Positions 1 through 9,206 of a stretch of DNA of 64,000 nucleotides are shown in pieces. The notes under the pieces are model-generated. The model saw nothing but the letters and a program-made list of their open reading frames with translations, made no database searches and had not been told where the DNA came from. The first letter of the stretch is position 1, and the number at the start of each line of letters is the position of its first letter. Both the position numbers and the translations under genes were made by a program. This stretch comes from Neiella litorisoli (GTDB lineage: Bacteria; Pseudomonadota; Gammaproteobacteria; Enterobacterales; Neiellaceae), in assembly GCF_014773395.1 (NCBI RefSeq), contig NZ_JACXAF010000003.1, positions 62,001-126,000 of the forward strand, given 5' to 3'.

Positions 1-2
1 AA

Positions 3-2264
3 GGCGACGATGGCTTTGGTCATCGTCTTTCGTTCAGCTACGTCAATAGTTTTGAGATTGCCGGCGACCAACAGTTTGGTTTTGCCGTGGGCTATGCCGG
101 AGGTAAAAGTCCACGTCCGGAAGATACCTTTGTTGGTAGCTCAACGTTGCGTCCTTGTAATTCTGACTACGCCGTTGATGGCGGCAGTAACTGTAGCTTT
201 AAAGACAGTAATGAAGCGGCCAATGGCGGTGCTCCTGAAAATGGCGACTACTACTTCATTTCCAACATGCAAAGCTATCGGCAGATGGAGTCGGTTGAAG
301 ATCTTGATGCTGTTATTGGTGCCATTCAGTGGCAGCCCAATAGCGACGTAGATGTCAATGTCGATGCCCAATGGTCAAAGCGTTTTTACTATGAAGATCG
401 CCATGATCTGAGCTTTGATGATGGCCGCAGAAAAATTCACGACTGGACTGTCGATAAGAACAACGTGCTGCAAAGCTACAGCGGCGAAACTCGTATCGGC
501 AATACCAATGAATATCGTGAGCGAGACGAAAAATACAAAGGCTTTGGTGTCAACGTAAACTGGCAAGTGACCGATGATCTGAGCTTGATTGCCGATGCCG
601 CCTATTCGGGAACGGAGCGCTATCAGGACCGAACTTACGTTCGTTTCCGCAGCAAGCGCAAATACTTTGACTGGGAAAAAGGCACTAACGGCGACTTCCC
701 TAATATCACCGTCCTCGATGGTTTTGGGGGCGCGCCACTTGAATCATTTTCTGAAGATATCAAATCGCTGTCTTTCTACAACGATGACAGCGAAGCGAGG
801 AAGTACCGGTTAGACGTTGAAGATGAAATCAAGAGCTTCAAGCTCGATGCAAACTATTTCCTTGATGGAGCCATCTTCAAAACAATCCGCTCGGGCATTG
901 CTTACTCAACGCGCGACCATCAAAACTACCAAGAAGCTCGCGTTTCAGCCAAGCCCGCTGACAAAGCTCAGGCGCTGGTTGATACCGAAGAGCAGTGCTC
1001 CATTTCTTGGCCGCAAAAAGACTACGGCGATGACTCCAAAGCACCGTTCACTGAATGGGCAGCCATTAATACTCGCTGTGGCTACAACATCGTTATCGGT
1101 GATCAAGAGTTGATGCCTGATGCCAAATCGCCATCCGATGGCGATGTGGATCTGACTGAAGACATTACTGCTTTCTATTTGATGTCTGACTTTGAGACTG
1201 ATCTTGGTGACTACTACCTCACTGGTAATGTGGGCGCCCGTTATGTGAAAACTGACATCACTTCAACAGGTGTGTCGCAAGCTTACACCTCAGAAGTGAA
1301 CGACGAAGGCTTTTATATCTTGACGCCGGTAGACGGCTTTGAGCGACAGCGCTATGACAACGACTTCAGCAACCTGCTGCCAAGTTTGAATATGACCTTG
1401 GAAGTTCACGAAGATGTGGCATTGCGGTTTGCCGCTTACAAGGCGGTTTCTCGTCCAGATATGTGGTTCTACGGTGCTGGACGCGATGTCAACATCGACG
1501 CTTCTGATGAGGGCTACGAGTCTGTTGAAGATGCACTTGATGATGTCACTTCAAAAGGTAACCCAAATCTTGAGTTGCTGGAATCGGACAACGCTGAATT
1601 CGGTGTGAACTGGTACTTTGGCGATGAAAGTATGTTGTCCGTTGCCTTGTACAAGAAGTGGTTTGAAGCACGAATTGGCGCCTCAACGGTGATGGATACG
1701 GTCACGGTAGACGGCCAAGATTACGACGCTGAAATTAAGAACACGCCGACCATCTTTAGCGATGAATCGGATATCAAAGGCTTTGAAGTGTCCTTAGTGC
1801 ACCAATTCGTTGAATTACCTGCGCCGTTTGATGGGCTTGGTTTCTCTGGTAGTTATAACTACGCAGATTCAGACTATGAAACGCCTGAAGCTGGTTCAAG
1901 CATTCCAGAAGAAGTCCAAGCTCAAGTGAAACCGGGCAACTTGCCGGGCTTGTCTGAGCATGTTGCGAACGCTCAATTGTACTGGGAAGGTGAATCGGTT
2001 GCTGCGCGTATTGCCTATAAATACCGTTCAGAATACTTGAAGCCATTTGGTTCTAACTTGGGTCAAACCAACCGTTTTGTTGAAGGCCAGAAGTCTCTGG
2101 ATTTGAGCTTGAGCTACAAGATCAACGATAACTTTACCGCTAAAGCGCAAGTGATGAACCTCACTGAAGAGCCTGCACTGCAGTACCGTGTTGCGCCAGG
2201 TGCCTACAACCAGATTGAGCACAGTGGCCGCAAATATTACGTGAGTTTGCGATACCGCATGTAG
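3..2264 (+). CDS. TonB-dependent outer-membrane receptor, 5' end outside window
   Basis: About 753 residues are visible. The frame is open to the window edge, so the GTG at 87 is not the true start and the signal peptide and most of the plug lie upstream. The visible part alternates Asp/Asn/Tyr-rich strands and loops and ends in an aromatic beta-strand (YYVSLRYRM), as in 22-strand TonB-dependent barrels of the Xanthomonas/Caulobacter type. Such receptors bring oligosaccharides across the outer membrane using TonB energy. The next gene is a secreted beta-helix protein and the following block degrades uronates, so uronic-acid oligosaccharides are the likely ligand (inference). The family call is firm, the substrate is not. 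Confidence 0.88.
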   Translation, partial: GDDGFGHRLSFSYVNSFEIAGDQQFGFAVGYAGGKSPRPEDTFVGSSTLRPCNSDYAVDGGSNCSFKDSNEAANGGAPENGDYYFISNMQSYRQMESVEDLDAVIGAIQWQPNSDVDVNVDAQWSKRFYYEDRHDLSFDDGRRKIHDWTVDKNNVLQSYSGETRIGNTNEYRERDEKYKGFGVNVNWQVTDDLSLIADAAYSGTERYQDRTYVRFRSKRKYFDWEKGTNGDFPNITVLDGFGGAPLESFSEDIKSLSFYNDDSEARKYRLDVEDEIKSFKLDANYFLDGAIFKTIRSGIAYSTRDHQNYQEARVSAKPADKAQALVDTEEQCSISWPQKDYGDDSKAPFTEWAAINTRCGYNIVIGDQELMPDAKSPSDGDVDLTEDITAFYLMSDFETDLGDYYLTGNVGARYVKTDITSTGVSQAYTSEVNDEGFYILTPVDGFERQRYDNDFSNLLPSLNMTLEVHEDVALRFAAYKAVSRPDMWFYGAGRDVNIDASDEGYESVEDALDDVTSKGNPNLELLESDNAEFGVNWYFGDESMLSVALYKKWFEARIGASTVMDTVTVDGQDYDAEIKNTPTIFSDESDIKGFEVSLVHQFVELPAPFDGLGFSGSYNYADSDYETPEAGSSIPEEVQAQVKPGNLPGLSEHVANAQLYWEGESVAARIAYKYRSEYLKPFGSNLGQTNRFVEGQKSLDLSLSYKINDNFTAKAQVMNLTEEPALQYRVAPGAYNQIEHSGRKYYVSLRYRM

Positions 2265-2295
2265 GTCTTGGTTTCACTCTTAACTAACGACCATT

Positions 2296-2318
2296 AGCCA
2301 CCTGCTTTGCAGGTGGCT
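2296..2318 (+). terminator. Hairpin after TonB receptor gene
   Basis: A perfect 10 bp stem (AGCCACCTGC / GCAGGTGGCT) with a TTT loop lies 32 nt after the receptor stop. No U-tract follows, so it may act as a weak terminator or as an mRNA-end stabiliser between the receptor and lyase genes. Confidence 0.45.
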
Positions 2319-2400
2319 CCACTCAACTAGGCGACACCGCCACTTTTTAAAAGTAATTGCTGTTCCCTTTGCGGCAAATGTTCGATGTTCAGGCAACTCT

Positions 2401-2424
2401 TTAATTAACAAGCCGTTAATTGAA
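2401..2424. promoter_or_regulatory. Palindrome upstream of beta-helix lyase gene
   Basis: TTAATTAAC and GTTAATTGAA form an inverted repeat around a 5 bp spacer, about 80 bp before the start at 2506. It is a candidate operator. The rest of the 2265-2505 gap shows only the hairpin at 2296 and AT-rich promoter-like sequence. Confidence 0.3.
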
Positions 2425-2505
2425 TAGGGTAGTGCTGCCTGAAAAACCATTAGCCATAGAGGTATTAACCATAAAAACAATGAGTTAAAAGTAACTGAGG
2501 TAATT

Positions 2506-3975
2506 ATGCCAAATCTATTGTTTAGTAAAACTGGATTAGAAAAAAGTGCAGTACTGGCTTTGATGATGAGTTCATCATGCGCTTTCTCGGCAGAAAGAAT
2601 TGATGTATACGATGCCGCGCAGCTGCAACAAGCCTTGAGAACCGCGCAAGCTGGGGACGAAATTGTAGTCAACCCCGGAAGCTATGTCGGTAACAAGAAT
2701 TCAACTGCGAGTGGTAGCTCAAAAGCTCATTTTTTCAGCGACAGAAGTGGCAATGAAAATGCGCCGATCACGCTGCGAAGTCTATCGACGAACAACAAGC
2801 AAGTGTTGATGGGCGAGAATGTTGATTCAGGCTATGTGTTTTATCTCAAGGGGGATCATTGGGTCATTAAAGATCTGAAATTCTCCACAGCGCAAAAAGG
2901 CATCATGCTCGAAGGTGCGAATAACAATGCCATCGATAACGTTGAGATCGCCAACATTGGTGCAGAAGCGGTGCACTTTCGATATTTCAGCTCCGACAAT
3001 GAGTTGTCCAATTGCTACATCCACGATACTGGCAAACGCTCAGGCGGCGAGGGTTATGGTGAAGCGGTGTATGTTGGCACCCACGATGGCCACACGTCAG
3101 CCAAGCTCGATCACAGCAATGATAATCGTATCGGTGGCTGTACCATTGGCCCGAATGTGACCGCCGAGGCCTTTGACGTTAAATCAGGAACCAGAGGCAC
3201 TGTCATTGAATCGAACTACATCTCAGCAAAAGGAATTATTGGTACCGCGGGCAATCCTGCCGCTGATAGTTTCATTGACCTGAAAGGCACGAACAATATT
3301 GTCCGCCATAACAAAATGGATTGGGCAAACGATAGCGATCTAGACCACGCAATTTTTACCTATCAAGAGCATCGTAACTCCAATGTGTATAACAACGAGT
3401 TCACCCTGGCTGCTGACAGCGCTATTTTCCATATGCTCGAAGAAACGGTTCATGCCGTGAACAATGTGCGCTTAGACGGCGGCACTAAAATCGTCAAAGC
3501 GGATTACCAGAACAAGAAGTGGGATGACCAGTTAGATTCGAGCATCGAAAAGCCCGCCAAGGTTTATCCGTGTTTTGACGAACTTGACGGTGGCTGTGGT
3601 TCAGTGCCGACCGATCCCGAGCCCGATCCGGAACCAACTCCAGATCCGCCAACTGAGCCGGAAGATCCACCGACAGCTCCGAGCGGCGATTGTTCCGGCA
3701 CGTTGGACCTTGTCTGGGGCGAAAAGACCGAGGTGGATTTAGCGCTAACCAACTGCATTCGGTTTGAGCGTGATGTGGCGGGGTCTACCGTTCAGGCATG
3801 GGATAGTGACGAAAATAACTCGTGTGATTTCAGAGGTGAATTGGTGTCGGTCGACAATAGCTCGGTGGTTGCGACAATTTCATCGAATTACCACGCCTTT
3901 AACTCGCTCAGTGGCGATACGTTCATTGTTCAGGCCAATAACAACTGTGGTTATATAAAAGTCCGCAGTTATTAG
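2506..3975 (+). CDS. Secreted right-handed beta-helix protein, probable polysaccharide lyase, with C-terminal Cys-rich module
   Basis: 489 aa. An N-terminal signal peptide (hydrophobic run ending near SSCAFSA) is followed by a beta-helix of short Asn-rich rungs at about residues 35-350. The rungs include EAFDVKSGT and SFIDLKGTN, a repeated Asp-x-Lys that could supply catalytic or calcium-binding residues. A Pro/Asp/Glu linker starts near residue 367. It leads to a ~95-residue module with four to five Cys, of the sort that binds carbohydrate. It resembles beta-helix proteins labelled pectate-lyase-like, but I cannot assign a CAZy lyase family. The start has GAGGTAATT just upstream. Likely role: extracellular or periplasmic cleavage of a uronan, feeding the receptor encoded upstream. 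Confidence 0.75.
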   Translation: MPNLLFSKTGLEKSAVLALMMSSSCAFSAERIDVYDAAQLQQALRTAQAGDEIVVNPGSYVGNKNSTASGSSKAHFFSDRSGNENAPITLRSLSTNNKQVLMGENVDSGYVFYLKGDHWVIKDLKFSTAQKGIMLEGANNNAIDNVEIANIGAEAVHFRYFSSDNELSNCYIHDTGKRSGGEGYGEAVYVGTHDGHTSAKLDHSNDNRIGGCTIGPNVTAEAFDVKSGTRGTVIESNYISAKGIIGTAGNPAADSFIDLKGTNNIVRHNKMDWANDSDLDHAIFTYQEHRNSNVYNNEFTLAADSAIFHMLEETVHAVNNVRLDGGTKIVKADYQNKKWDDQLDSSIEKPAKVYPCFDELDGGCGSVPTDPEPDPEPTPDPPTEPEDPPTAPSGDCSGTLDLVWGEKTEVDLALTNCIRFERDVAGSTVQAWDSDENNSCDFRGELVSVDNSSVVATISSNYHAFNSLSGDTFIVQANNNCGYIKVRSY

Positions 3976-3987
3976 ATGCGCCAACAC

Positions 3988-4030
3988 AGGGGCTGCTGGC
4001 GATTGGCGTGTGTCAAAACCAGCAACCCCT
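3988..4030. terminator. Imperfect hairpin between convergent genes
   Basis: AGGGGCTGCTGG pairs with CCAGCAACCCCT (one mismatch) across a ~19 nt loop, in the short gap between the convergent lyase and uxaC genes. There is no clear T-run, so bidirectional termination is only plausible. Confidence 0.35.
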
Positions 4031-4033
4031 AGA

Positions 4034-5443
4034 TTAATCGAAGCGAAAGTAGCGCTTGGCGTTGTAATAGCAGATATTCTCGATTGTTTGCTTGAGCAGA
4101 TCTTGGTCATTGGGGATTTCGCCAGCCTCGACCCATGTTGCCAATAGATTGCACAGCACCCGCCTAAAATATTCGTGGCGGCAGAATGAAAATATGTTGC
4201 GGGAATCGGTCAACATCCCAACGAACCGGCCCAGAGCGCCCAAATTCTTGAGCGTCGTTAGCTGAGACTCCATCCCATCTTTATGATCATTAAACCACCA
4301 GGCCGCACCGAGCTGAACTTTACCAGCAGCGGTGTCACTATCTTGGAATGCGCCAGCGATACAAGCCAAAACGGCATTGTCGGTCGGATTCAGGTTGTAC
4401 AAAACGGTATTGGGTAAGCAGGCCGATGCATCTAAATCACTCAACAGATGCGACAGCGGAGCCGCGATTGACTGAGTATTGATGACGCTAAAGCCAGTTC
4501 CTGCACCAAGCTGAGAAAGTCGGCGTTGGTTGACATTCATTAGCACGCCAATATGCAGCTGCATACTCCAGCCGAGCTCGAAGTATCGCTTGCCTAACTC
4601 AACAAACAAGCGAGACGATAATTGGACCAATTCACTCGCGGTGACTGGCTGATCGGCGAGGAATTTATCAAAAATAGCTCGTGCGGCAGGTAAAGAGCAT
4701 GGCTGGTAGCTTACCTGCGGCAAGCCCAAATCGGAAAGCCGGCACCCACACTGATGAAAGTGATTGAGCCTGGATTCAATGGCTTCGAGATAGCTGTCGA
4801 AACGCTCGATAGCGATGTTGGATAGGCTCGATAGTTGATTCAATACCTCGTGGAATTTTTCAGGGCTTGCAAAGCAAAACAATTCATCAGCGCGAAAAGT
4901 CGGTAATACCTGCACATTAAACGCTGATTGCGCCAGAGCGGTATGGTACTCGAGGCTGGATAACGGCGAATCTGTGGTGCAAAGTGTTTCGACGTTGAGC
5001 CGCTGGAGAATGCTACGGGTGCTATTTTTGCCAGTGCTAAACACCTGATTCGACTGTTGCCAAATGGCCGATTGATTACTCGGGTTGATTAATAACTGGC
5101 AATCAAAAAAGCGACTCAATTCTAAGTGCGACCATTGATAGAGCGGGTTGCCGATTAAGTAAGGGACGGCCTCACACCACTTGGTAAATTTATCCAGATC
5201 GCTGGCATTGCCGGTGATGTAGTGCTCGGCAATGCCATTGCTGCGCATGGCTCGCCACACATAGTGGTCACTGTAAAGCCATGCTTGGGCAAGGTTTTGG
5301 TGCTGTGTGTCCAGCCATATGTCTTTCGCTTCGATATGATTGTGAAAATCAATGATGGGCAAACCAGCAGCCACGTCATGATATAAACGCCGCGCCAGTT
5401 CGGAGCCTAAGAGAAAGTTCGGGTGAATGTAATCTTGATTCAT
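4034..5443 (-). CDS. uxaC: Uronate (glucuronate/galacturonate) isomerase
   Basis: 469 aa, the usual UxaC length. UxaC interconverts D-glucuronate with D-fructuronate and D-galacturonate with D-tagaturonate in the cytoplasm. The N-terminus carries the metal-binding IIDFHNHIEAKDI motif of the amidohydrolase-like fold, and WWFNDHKDGM and GMLTDSRNIFSFCRHEYFRR lie near the C-terminus as in the family. An in-frame start at 5512 exists, but the ATG at 5443 has a strong GAGGAGAAAC ribosome site and begins at the family's normal N-terminus. Its presence suggests saturated glucuronate or galacturonate is also released from the polymer. The fructuronate/tagaturonate reductases are not in the window. Confidence 0.93.
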   Translation of the reverse strand: MNQDYIHPNFLLGSELARRLYHDVAAGLPIIDFHNHIEAKDIWLDTQHQNLAQAWLYSDHYVWRAMRSNGIAEHYITGNASDLDKFTKWCEAVPYLIGNPLYQWSHLELSRFFDCQLLINPSNQSAIWQQSNQVFSTGKNSTRSILQRLNVETLCTTDSPLSSLEYHTALAQSAFNVQVLPTFRADELFCFASPEKFHEVLNQLSSLSNIAIERFDSYLEAIESRLNHFHQCGCRLSDLGLPQVSYQPCSLPAARAIFDKFLADQPVTASELVQLSSRLFVELGKRYFELGWSMQLHIGVLMNVNQRRLSQLGAGTGFSVINTQSIAAPLSHLLSDLDASACLPNTVLYNLNPTDNAVLACIAGAFQDSDTAAGKVQLGAAWWFNDHKDGMESQLTTLKNLGALGRFVGMLTDSRNIFSFCRHEYFRRVLCNLLATWVEAGEIPNDQDLLKQTIENICYYNAKRYFRFD

Positions 5444-5513
5444 GTTTCTCCTCGGTATGAGTCTTTTGTCGTCCTTGCTGTGGGCTCTGTGTGGCTCAGC
5501 TGGATCAAGCAAT

Positions 5514-6377
5514 TCAATGTGATTGACTGTTAAACCATAGCGCGTTGCGCTCGAGCGGCGTGGCTGACGGCAGCAGCGGGTTATCGATGTGGAGTATCTT
5601 ACGGCTGGCGATGTTGACCTTCGATAACGCTTCTTTAATCATCGGATGATTGTAAAACCATTGATCAAAACTGCCGTCGCTAATGGCTAAGTTGAAGGCG
5701 CTCTCCAAATCAGCGGCGAACGCTTCGTTTTCTTTCGATGTAAACAAATACATGGCGGTTGGGTAGACCAACATGAGGTTCGGCTCGATTGCCAAATTGA
5801 GGTCGGCGTACTGTGCCAGTTCGCTATATATTTCCAAAATACCCCGAGGGAAATAGTCGAAGCGCTCACCGTCTAACATGTAAAACAATGACTTGTACTT
5901 GGTCGGCGTAATAGTCGGCATGCCGGCATTTTTAAATACAGGGGTGCTGCCCCAAAAGCGCCCTTGCCCAGCGGTAAATCGCTTTAGCTCAGCAAGCTGG
6001 GTGATGTTTTCAAAGCGACTTTGTTCACCACTTCGGATCAGGAAAATACGATGCCCGAGTAGGCCTTTGTAAATCGGAATTCGAATCGGTCGCAGCTTGG
6101 CTTCTATGTCATTGGAGGTCGATAAGGCCGCGAACGATAAATTGCCCCGTTGCACTTCCGAAACTTGTCGACTGCCCACCATGGATGTTGCTGCAATTGG
6201 TTGAAAGCTGTAATCGTGCTCAATCTTGCTTAGCAGAAATTGGACTAACTCAAATGGGTACTTATCTTTGGTCGCTTCAAACGGGATGTAACTCAATTGA
6301 GTTGCTTGGACAGTGAGGTGGGGAGCAAGAGATAAAACGAATAAAGTGATGCATATCGATAGGTTAGGGTACTTCAT
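5514..6377 (-). CDS. Periplasmic solute-binding-like protein, no permease partner
   Basis: 287 aa from the ATG at 6377, which starts a clear signal peptide (ITLFVLSLAPHLTVQA). A GTG at 6407 is possible but puts ten polar residues ahead of the signal. The mature part resembles the bacterial extracellular solute-binding family 3 fold, with an FDQWFYNHP motif near the C-terminus. No ABC or TRAP permease gene is nearby; the next gene encodes an SSS symporter. It could present a ligand to an unlinked sensor or transporter. It sits between uxaC and the symporter on the same strand, so co-expression with uronate genes is likely. The ligand is unknown. Confidence 0.6.
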   Translation of the reverse strand: MKYPNLSICITLFVLSLAPHLTVQATQLSYIPFEATKDKYPFELVQFLLSKIEHDYSFQPIAATSMVGSRQVSEVQRGNLSFAALSTSNDIEAKLRPIRIPIYKGLLGHRIFLIRSGEQSRFENITQLAELKRFTAGQGRFWGSTPVFKNAGMPTITPTKYKSLFYMLDGERFDYFPRGILEIYSELAQYADLNLAIEPNLMLVYPTAMYLFTSKENEAFAADLESAFNLAISDGSFDQWFYNHPMIKEALSKVNIASRKILHIDNPLLPSATPLERNALWFNSQSH

Positions 6378-6469
6378 ATCGGTCGACCTATTGTATTGTT
6401 TTGACACTCCCGATAGCGCGAAACGCTAACTTTTCCCTGTGCATGATTAAATGAACCGAGGTACGGTAA

Positions 6470-6504
6470 AGCCAGCTCATTTATTGCCGTTAAATGAGCT
6501 GGCT
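6470..6504 (-). terminator. Long perfect hairpin downstream of symporter gene
   Basis: AGCCAGCTCATTTA and TAAATGAGCTGGCT form a 14 bp perfect stem with a 7 nt loop just after the symporter stop on the minus strand. A short T-run follows (TTTACC). It probably ends or attenuates the symporter transcript before the solute-binding gene. Confidence 0.6.
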
Positions 6505-6511
6505 GATGCAG

Positions 6512-8254
6512 TTATGCCGCTGGCGCCTTACCACTTCGCGATAGCGCGAAGCCAATTGAAAAGACGCCGAGTGCGCAGCCTGCGAAGACCAAACGCCCCC
6601 ACAGCGGGTTGGGGATCAGCGTCATCAATACTAATCCGCTGGACATCGCCATAATGAGGGTACCCAGCTTTTTGCATTGAGCTCGGTCCACTTCACTATG
6701 CTGTTGTTCAGCAACAACCTCGCGTTCGATGTCTTTGAAAAATTTTGTGGTTTTTTGGTGATTCGGATCGGTTTCGGGGTTGTAAAACAGCGTCGTTGCC
6801 CAGAAAAATCCGGTGGTAAACACCAAGTGAGCGGCGATCGTGATCATCGTCAGCATCTCTGAGTGTTCCCTTGGCGTGATCTCTTCGACACCAAACCAGC
6901 CCATCACCACCTGAGGGGTAAACACATTCAGCACCGACCAGGAAACCAAAGCACCAAATACCACGGTTGCCCACGGTGCCCACTTCGGCGTGTTTTTAAT
7001 GATCAAGCCGAAGCAGAGGGGCACCAAAATTGGCCCTTGCAGTAGGGTGGTCACCTGCATCATCAAATCAAACAGGCTTAACTCTTTAAGGTAGAGGAAG
7101 TACTGAGCCATCAAAATCACGGCAAGGCCATTAACGACACACACCACTTGACCGGCTCTGAGTTGCTCTTTATCGCTTGCTTTGCCTTGGCGCAAAATGT
7201 TGGCGTAAAAACTACGCACGAAAATGCCTGAATTGCGATTGAGCGCGGAATCCATCGAGGACATGGTGGCTGCGAATAAGCCGGCCATTAATAGGCCAAT
7301 GGTACCAATTGGCATGGCTTCGCGAGCGAATACTAGATAGACCGCGTCTCTGGCTTTAGCGCCGAGGCTTGAATATTGGGATGCTGCATCAGGGTACAGC
7401 GTTGCTGCGGCCCAAGGCGGAATAAACCAAATGATGCAACCAAACAACATCATGAAACCGGCAAACAAAGCGGCTTTTGACGCGTTATGCGAATCTTTTG
7501 CCGATAAGAACCGATATGAATCCTGCATGTTATTCAGGCTTTGAAATTGCTTCACAATAAAGAATAGAAACGAGCAGAATATGACCAAGGGATAGTTCAT
7601 ATCTGGGCCAATCCAAAATTCGTTGGGGAAGCTGGTGACCAGCTCCACTGGCCCGCCAACTTTCACTAACGCAACAATGGCGCAGGCGATGGATACCATG
7701 GCAATGATCAGCGTTTGAATAAAATCGGAAGCGACAACGCCCCATGCGCCACTCAACAAGGAAATCAGCAACACCACCAAGCCAGTAGCCCAGATCGTGG
7801 TGGAAATATCGGAACCGAATACTGCCGAGGCAAAGACGCCCAAGCCGTTGAGCCAAACGGCAGCGACGACGACACTGAGCGGAATAATCATCCAGGTGAA
7901 AAATTGCTCGTTGGTCGCATCAAAACGAGCGCGAATCCCTTCGGTGGGTGTATCCACTCGCATCTGCCGAAAGCGCTTGGCGAAATACAAATAAGCAATT
8001 AAATAACCAACAGCATTGGCAAAGAAAATGCCGAGCACTGCAAAGCCATCACTGAATGCCTTGCCAGCTGCTCCGGTAAAGGTAAATGCTGAAAATTGCG
8101 TCATAAACGCGGTCGAGCCAACCATCCACCAAAGCATTTTTCCGCCACCTCGGAAATAGTCACTGGAGCTAGAGCTGGCCATTTTCTTAAAGGCTAAACT
8201 AATGGCTACCATAAGAACGAAATAGCCAATCATGACGATGTAATCAAAATTCAC
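6512..8254 (-). CDS. Sodium:solute symporter (SSS family), probable uronate/oligouronate importer
   Basis: 580 aa with about 14 predicted membrane segments and SLC5-type motifs (SSSSSDYFRGGGKMLWWMVG, AFMTQFSAFTFTGAAG, ATMSSMDSALNRNSG). SSS carriers couple solute entry to Na+ at the inner membrane. Similar symporters in marine alginate and pectin loci import mono- or oligouronates. The gene lies between kduD and uxaC on the same strand, which fits import of the unsaturated or saturated uronates processed by its neighbours. Substrate is inferred from context. The start ATG at 8254 follows GAGGTTGTTGC. Confidence 0.88.
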   Translation of the reverse strand: MNFDYIVMIGYFVLMVAISLAFKKMASSSSSDYFRGGGKMLWWMVGSTAFMTQFSAFTFTGAAGKAFSDGFAVLGIFFANAVGYLIAYLYFAKRFRQMRVDTPTEGIRARFDATNEQFFTWMIIPLSVVVAAVWLNGLGVFASAVFGSDISTTIWATGLVVLLISLLSGAWGVVASDFIQTLIIAMVSIACAIVALVKVGGPVELVTSFPNEFWIGPDMNYPLVIFCSFLFFIVKQFQSLNNMQDSYRFLSAKDSHNASKAALFAGFMMLFGCIIWFIPPWAAATLYPDAASQYSSLGAKARDAVYLVFAREAMPIGTIGLLMAGLFAATMSSMDSALNRNSGIFVRSFYANILRQGKASDKEQLRAGQVVCVVNGLAVILMAQYFLYLKELSLFDLMMQVTTLLQGPILVPLCFGLIIKNTPKWAPWATVVFGALVSWSVLNVFTPQVVMGWFGVEEITPREHSEMLTMITIAAHLVFTTGFFWATTLFYNPETDPNHQKTTKFFKDIEREVVAEQQHSEVDRAQCKKLGTLIMAMSSGLVLMTLIPNPLWGRLVFAGCALGVFSIGFALSRSGKAPAA

Positions 8255-8305
8255 GCAACAACCTCGATAACTAATTGCGACTTTTGATGCATGTTACATA
8301 AATAA

Positions 8306-8342
8306 ATGAAAGGTGTTTATATAAAAATTAAAACAATGTTTT
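8306..8342. promoter_or_regulatory. Candidate IclR/KdgR operators upstream of symporter gene
   Basis: Two elements lie in the 160 bp gap before the symporter gene. ATGAAAGGTGTTTAT (8306-8320) resembles the palindrome upstream of the iclR gene at 14583. AAAACAATGTTTT (8330-8342) is a perfect 6-1-6 palindrome. IclR-type KdgR regulators are known to bind GAAA/TTTC-like palindromes near uronate genes; assignment here is inference. Confidence 0.45.
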
Positions 8343-8414
8343 GTTTTTTGTTTAATTGAGATGGTGCTCACTGATTTGCAAACTGAACCAGCGAGCAGTG
8401 TGGAGAGGTATTTA

Positions 8415-9170
8415 CTATCGAGCGAGCCAGCCGCCATCGACCGCAATGGTATAGCCGTTGATATAGTCAGATGCTTTTGACGCTAGAAAAACACAGGGAC
8501 CAGCCAAGTCTTCAGGAGTGCCCCAACGGCCAGCGGGAATGCGGTCCAAGATGGCTTGGTTTCGATCACTATCGGCTTGCAGCGCTTTGGTATTGTTAGT
8601 GGCCATGTAACCCGGCGCAATGGCATTGACATTAATGCCGTGGCTCGCCCACTCATTTGCCATGGCACGAGTCAGGCCAGCAATACCGCTTTTAGAGGCG
8701 GTATAGGAAGGCACATTAATCCCCCCCTGAAACGACAGCATCGATGCGATATTAATAATCTTGCCGCCGCTGCCCTGCGCAATGAATTGACGCGCAACCG
8801 CTTGTGATAAAAAGAACGCGGTTCTGAGGTTGATATCCATCACGTCATCCCAGTCTTGCTCAGTAAAATCAATGGCGGGATTGCGGCGGATAATGCCTGC
8901 ATTGTTGACTAAAATATCGACTTTGCCGAAGGTGCTAACGGTTTGCTCGATAATATCGGGGATCTCTTTGGTGTAGGTTAAATCAGCTTGCAGTGATAAA
9001 AATTTACCGCCGGCCTGCTGTACTTTTTCAATGGTGTCGTGGGGCCTTGATGTCGACACCCCAACTACGCTGCAGCCAGCACCGACCAGTGCCAGCACCA
9101 TGCCTTGACCCAAACCGCCACTGCAACCTGTGACAATGGCGACTTTTCCAGTTAATTCAAATTGATTCAT
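8415..9170 (-). CDS. kduD: 2-dehydro-3-deoxy-D-gluconate 5-dehydrogenase (SDR), copy 1
   Basis: 251 aa classical short-chain dehydrogenase. It has the TGCSGGLGQG nucleotide-binding motif from residue 14, NNAG at 89-92, and a catalytic Ser143/Tyr156/Lys160 set (YTASK). KduD reduces 5-dehydro-4-deoxyuronate-derived diketone (DKII) to 2-keto-3-deoxygluconate with NAD(P)H. A close paralogue lies at 13726-14487, sharing long stretches including the C-terminal NGYTIAVDGGWLAR. Position between the symporter and the heparinase-like lyase supports a role in unsaturated-uronate catabolism. Whether this copy prefers a different epimer or cofactor cannot be told. A GGAG lies 12 nt before the ATG. Confidence 0.9.
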   Translation of the reverse strand: MNQFELTGKVAIVTGCSGGLGQGMVLALVGAGCSVVGVSTSRPHDTIEKVQQAGGKFLSLQADLTYTKEIPDIIEQTVSTFGKVDILVNNAGIIRRNPAIDFTEQDWDDVMDINLRTAFFLSQAVARQFIAQGSGGKIINIASMLSFQGGINVPSYTASKSGIAGLTRAMANEWASHGINVNAIAPGYMATNNTKALQADSDRNQAILDRIPAGRWGTPEDLAGPCVFLASKASDYINGYTIAVDGGWLAR

Positions 9171-9206
9171 TGTGAGTTCGTTCTCCAGCGCGAGTGAATC
9201 TCGCTA

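Noticed and set aside
87-2264. GTG at 87 as start of the TonB-dependent receptor
   Set aside because: The frame is open to base 3 and the protein lacks its signal peptide and plug, so the gene simply enters from outside the window.
6408-6654. Plus-strand ORF at 6451-6654 opposite the symporter 3' end
   Set aside because: Lies mostly over the symporter gene and the terminator hairpin; composition is that of a shadow frame.
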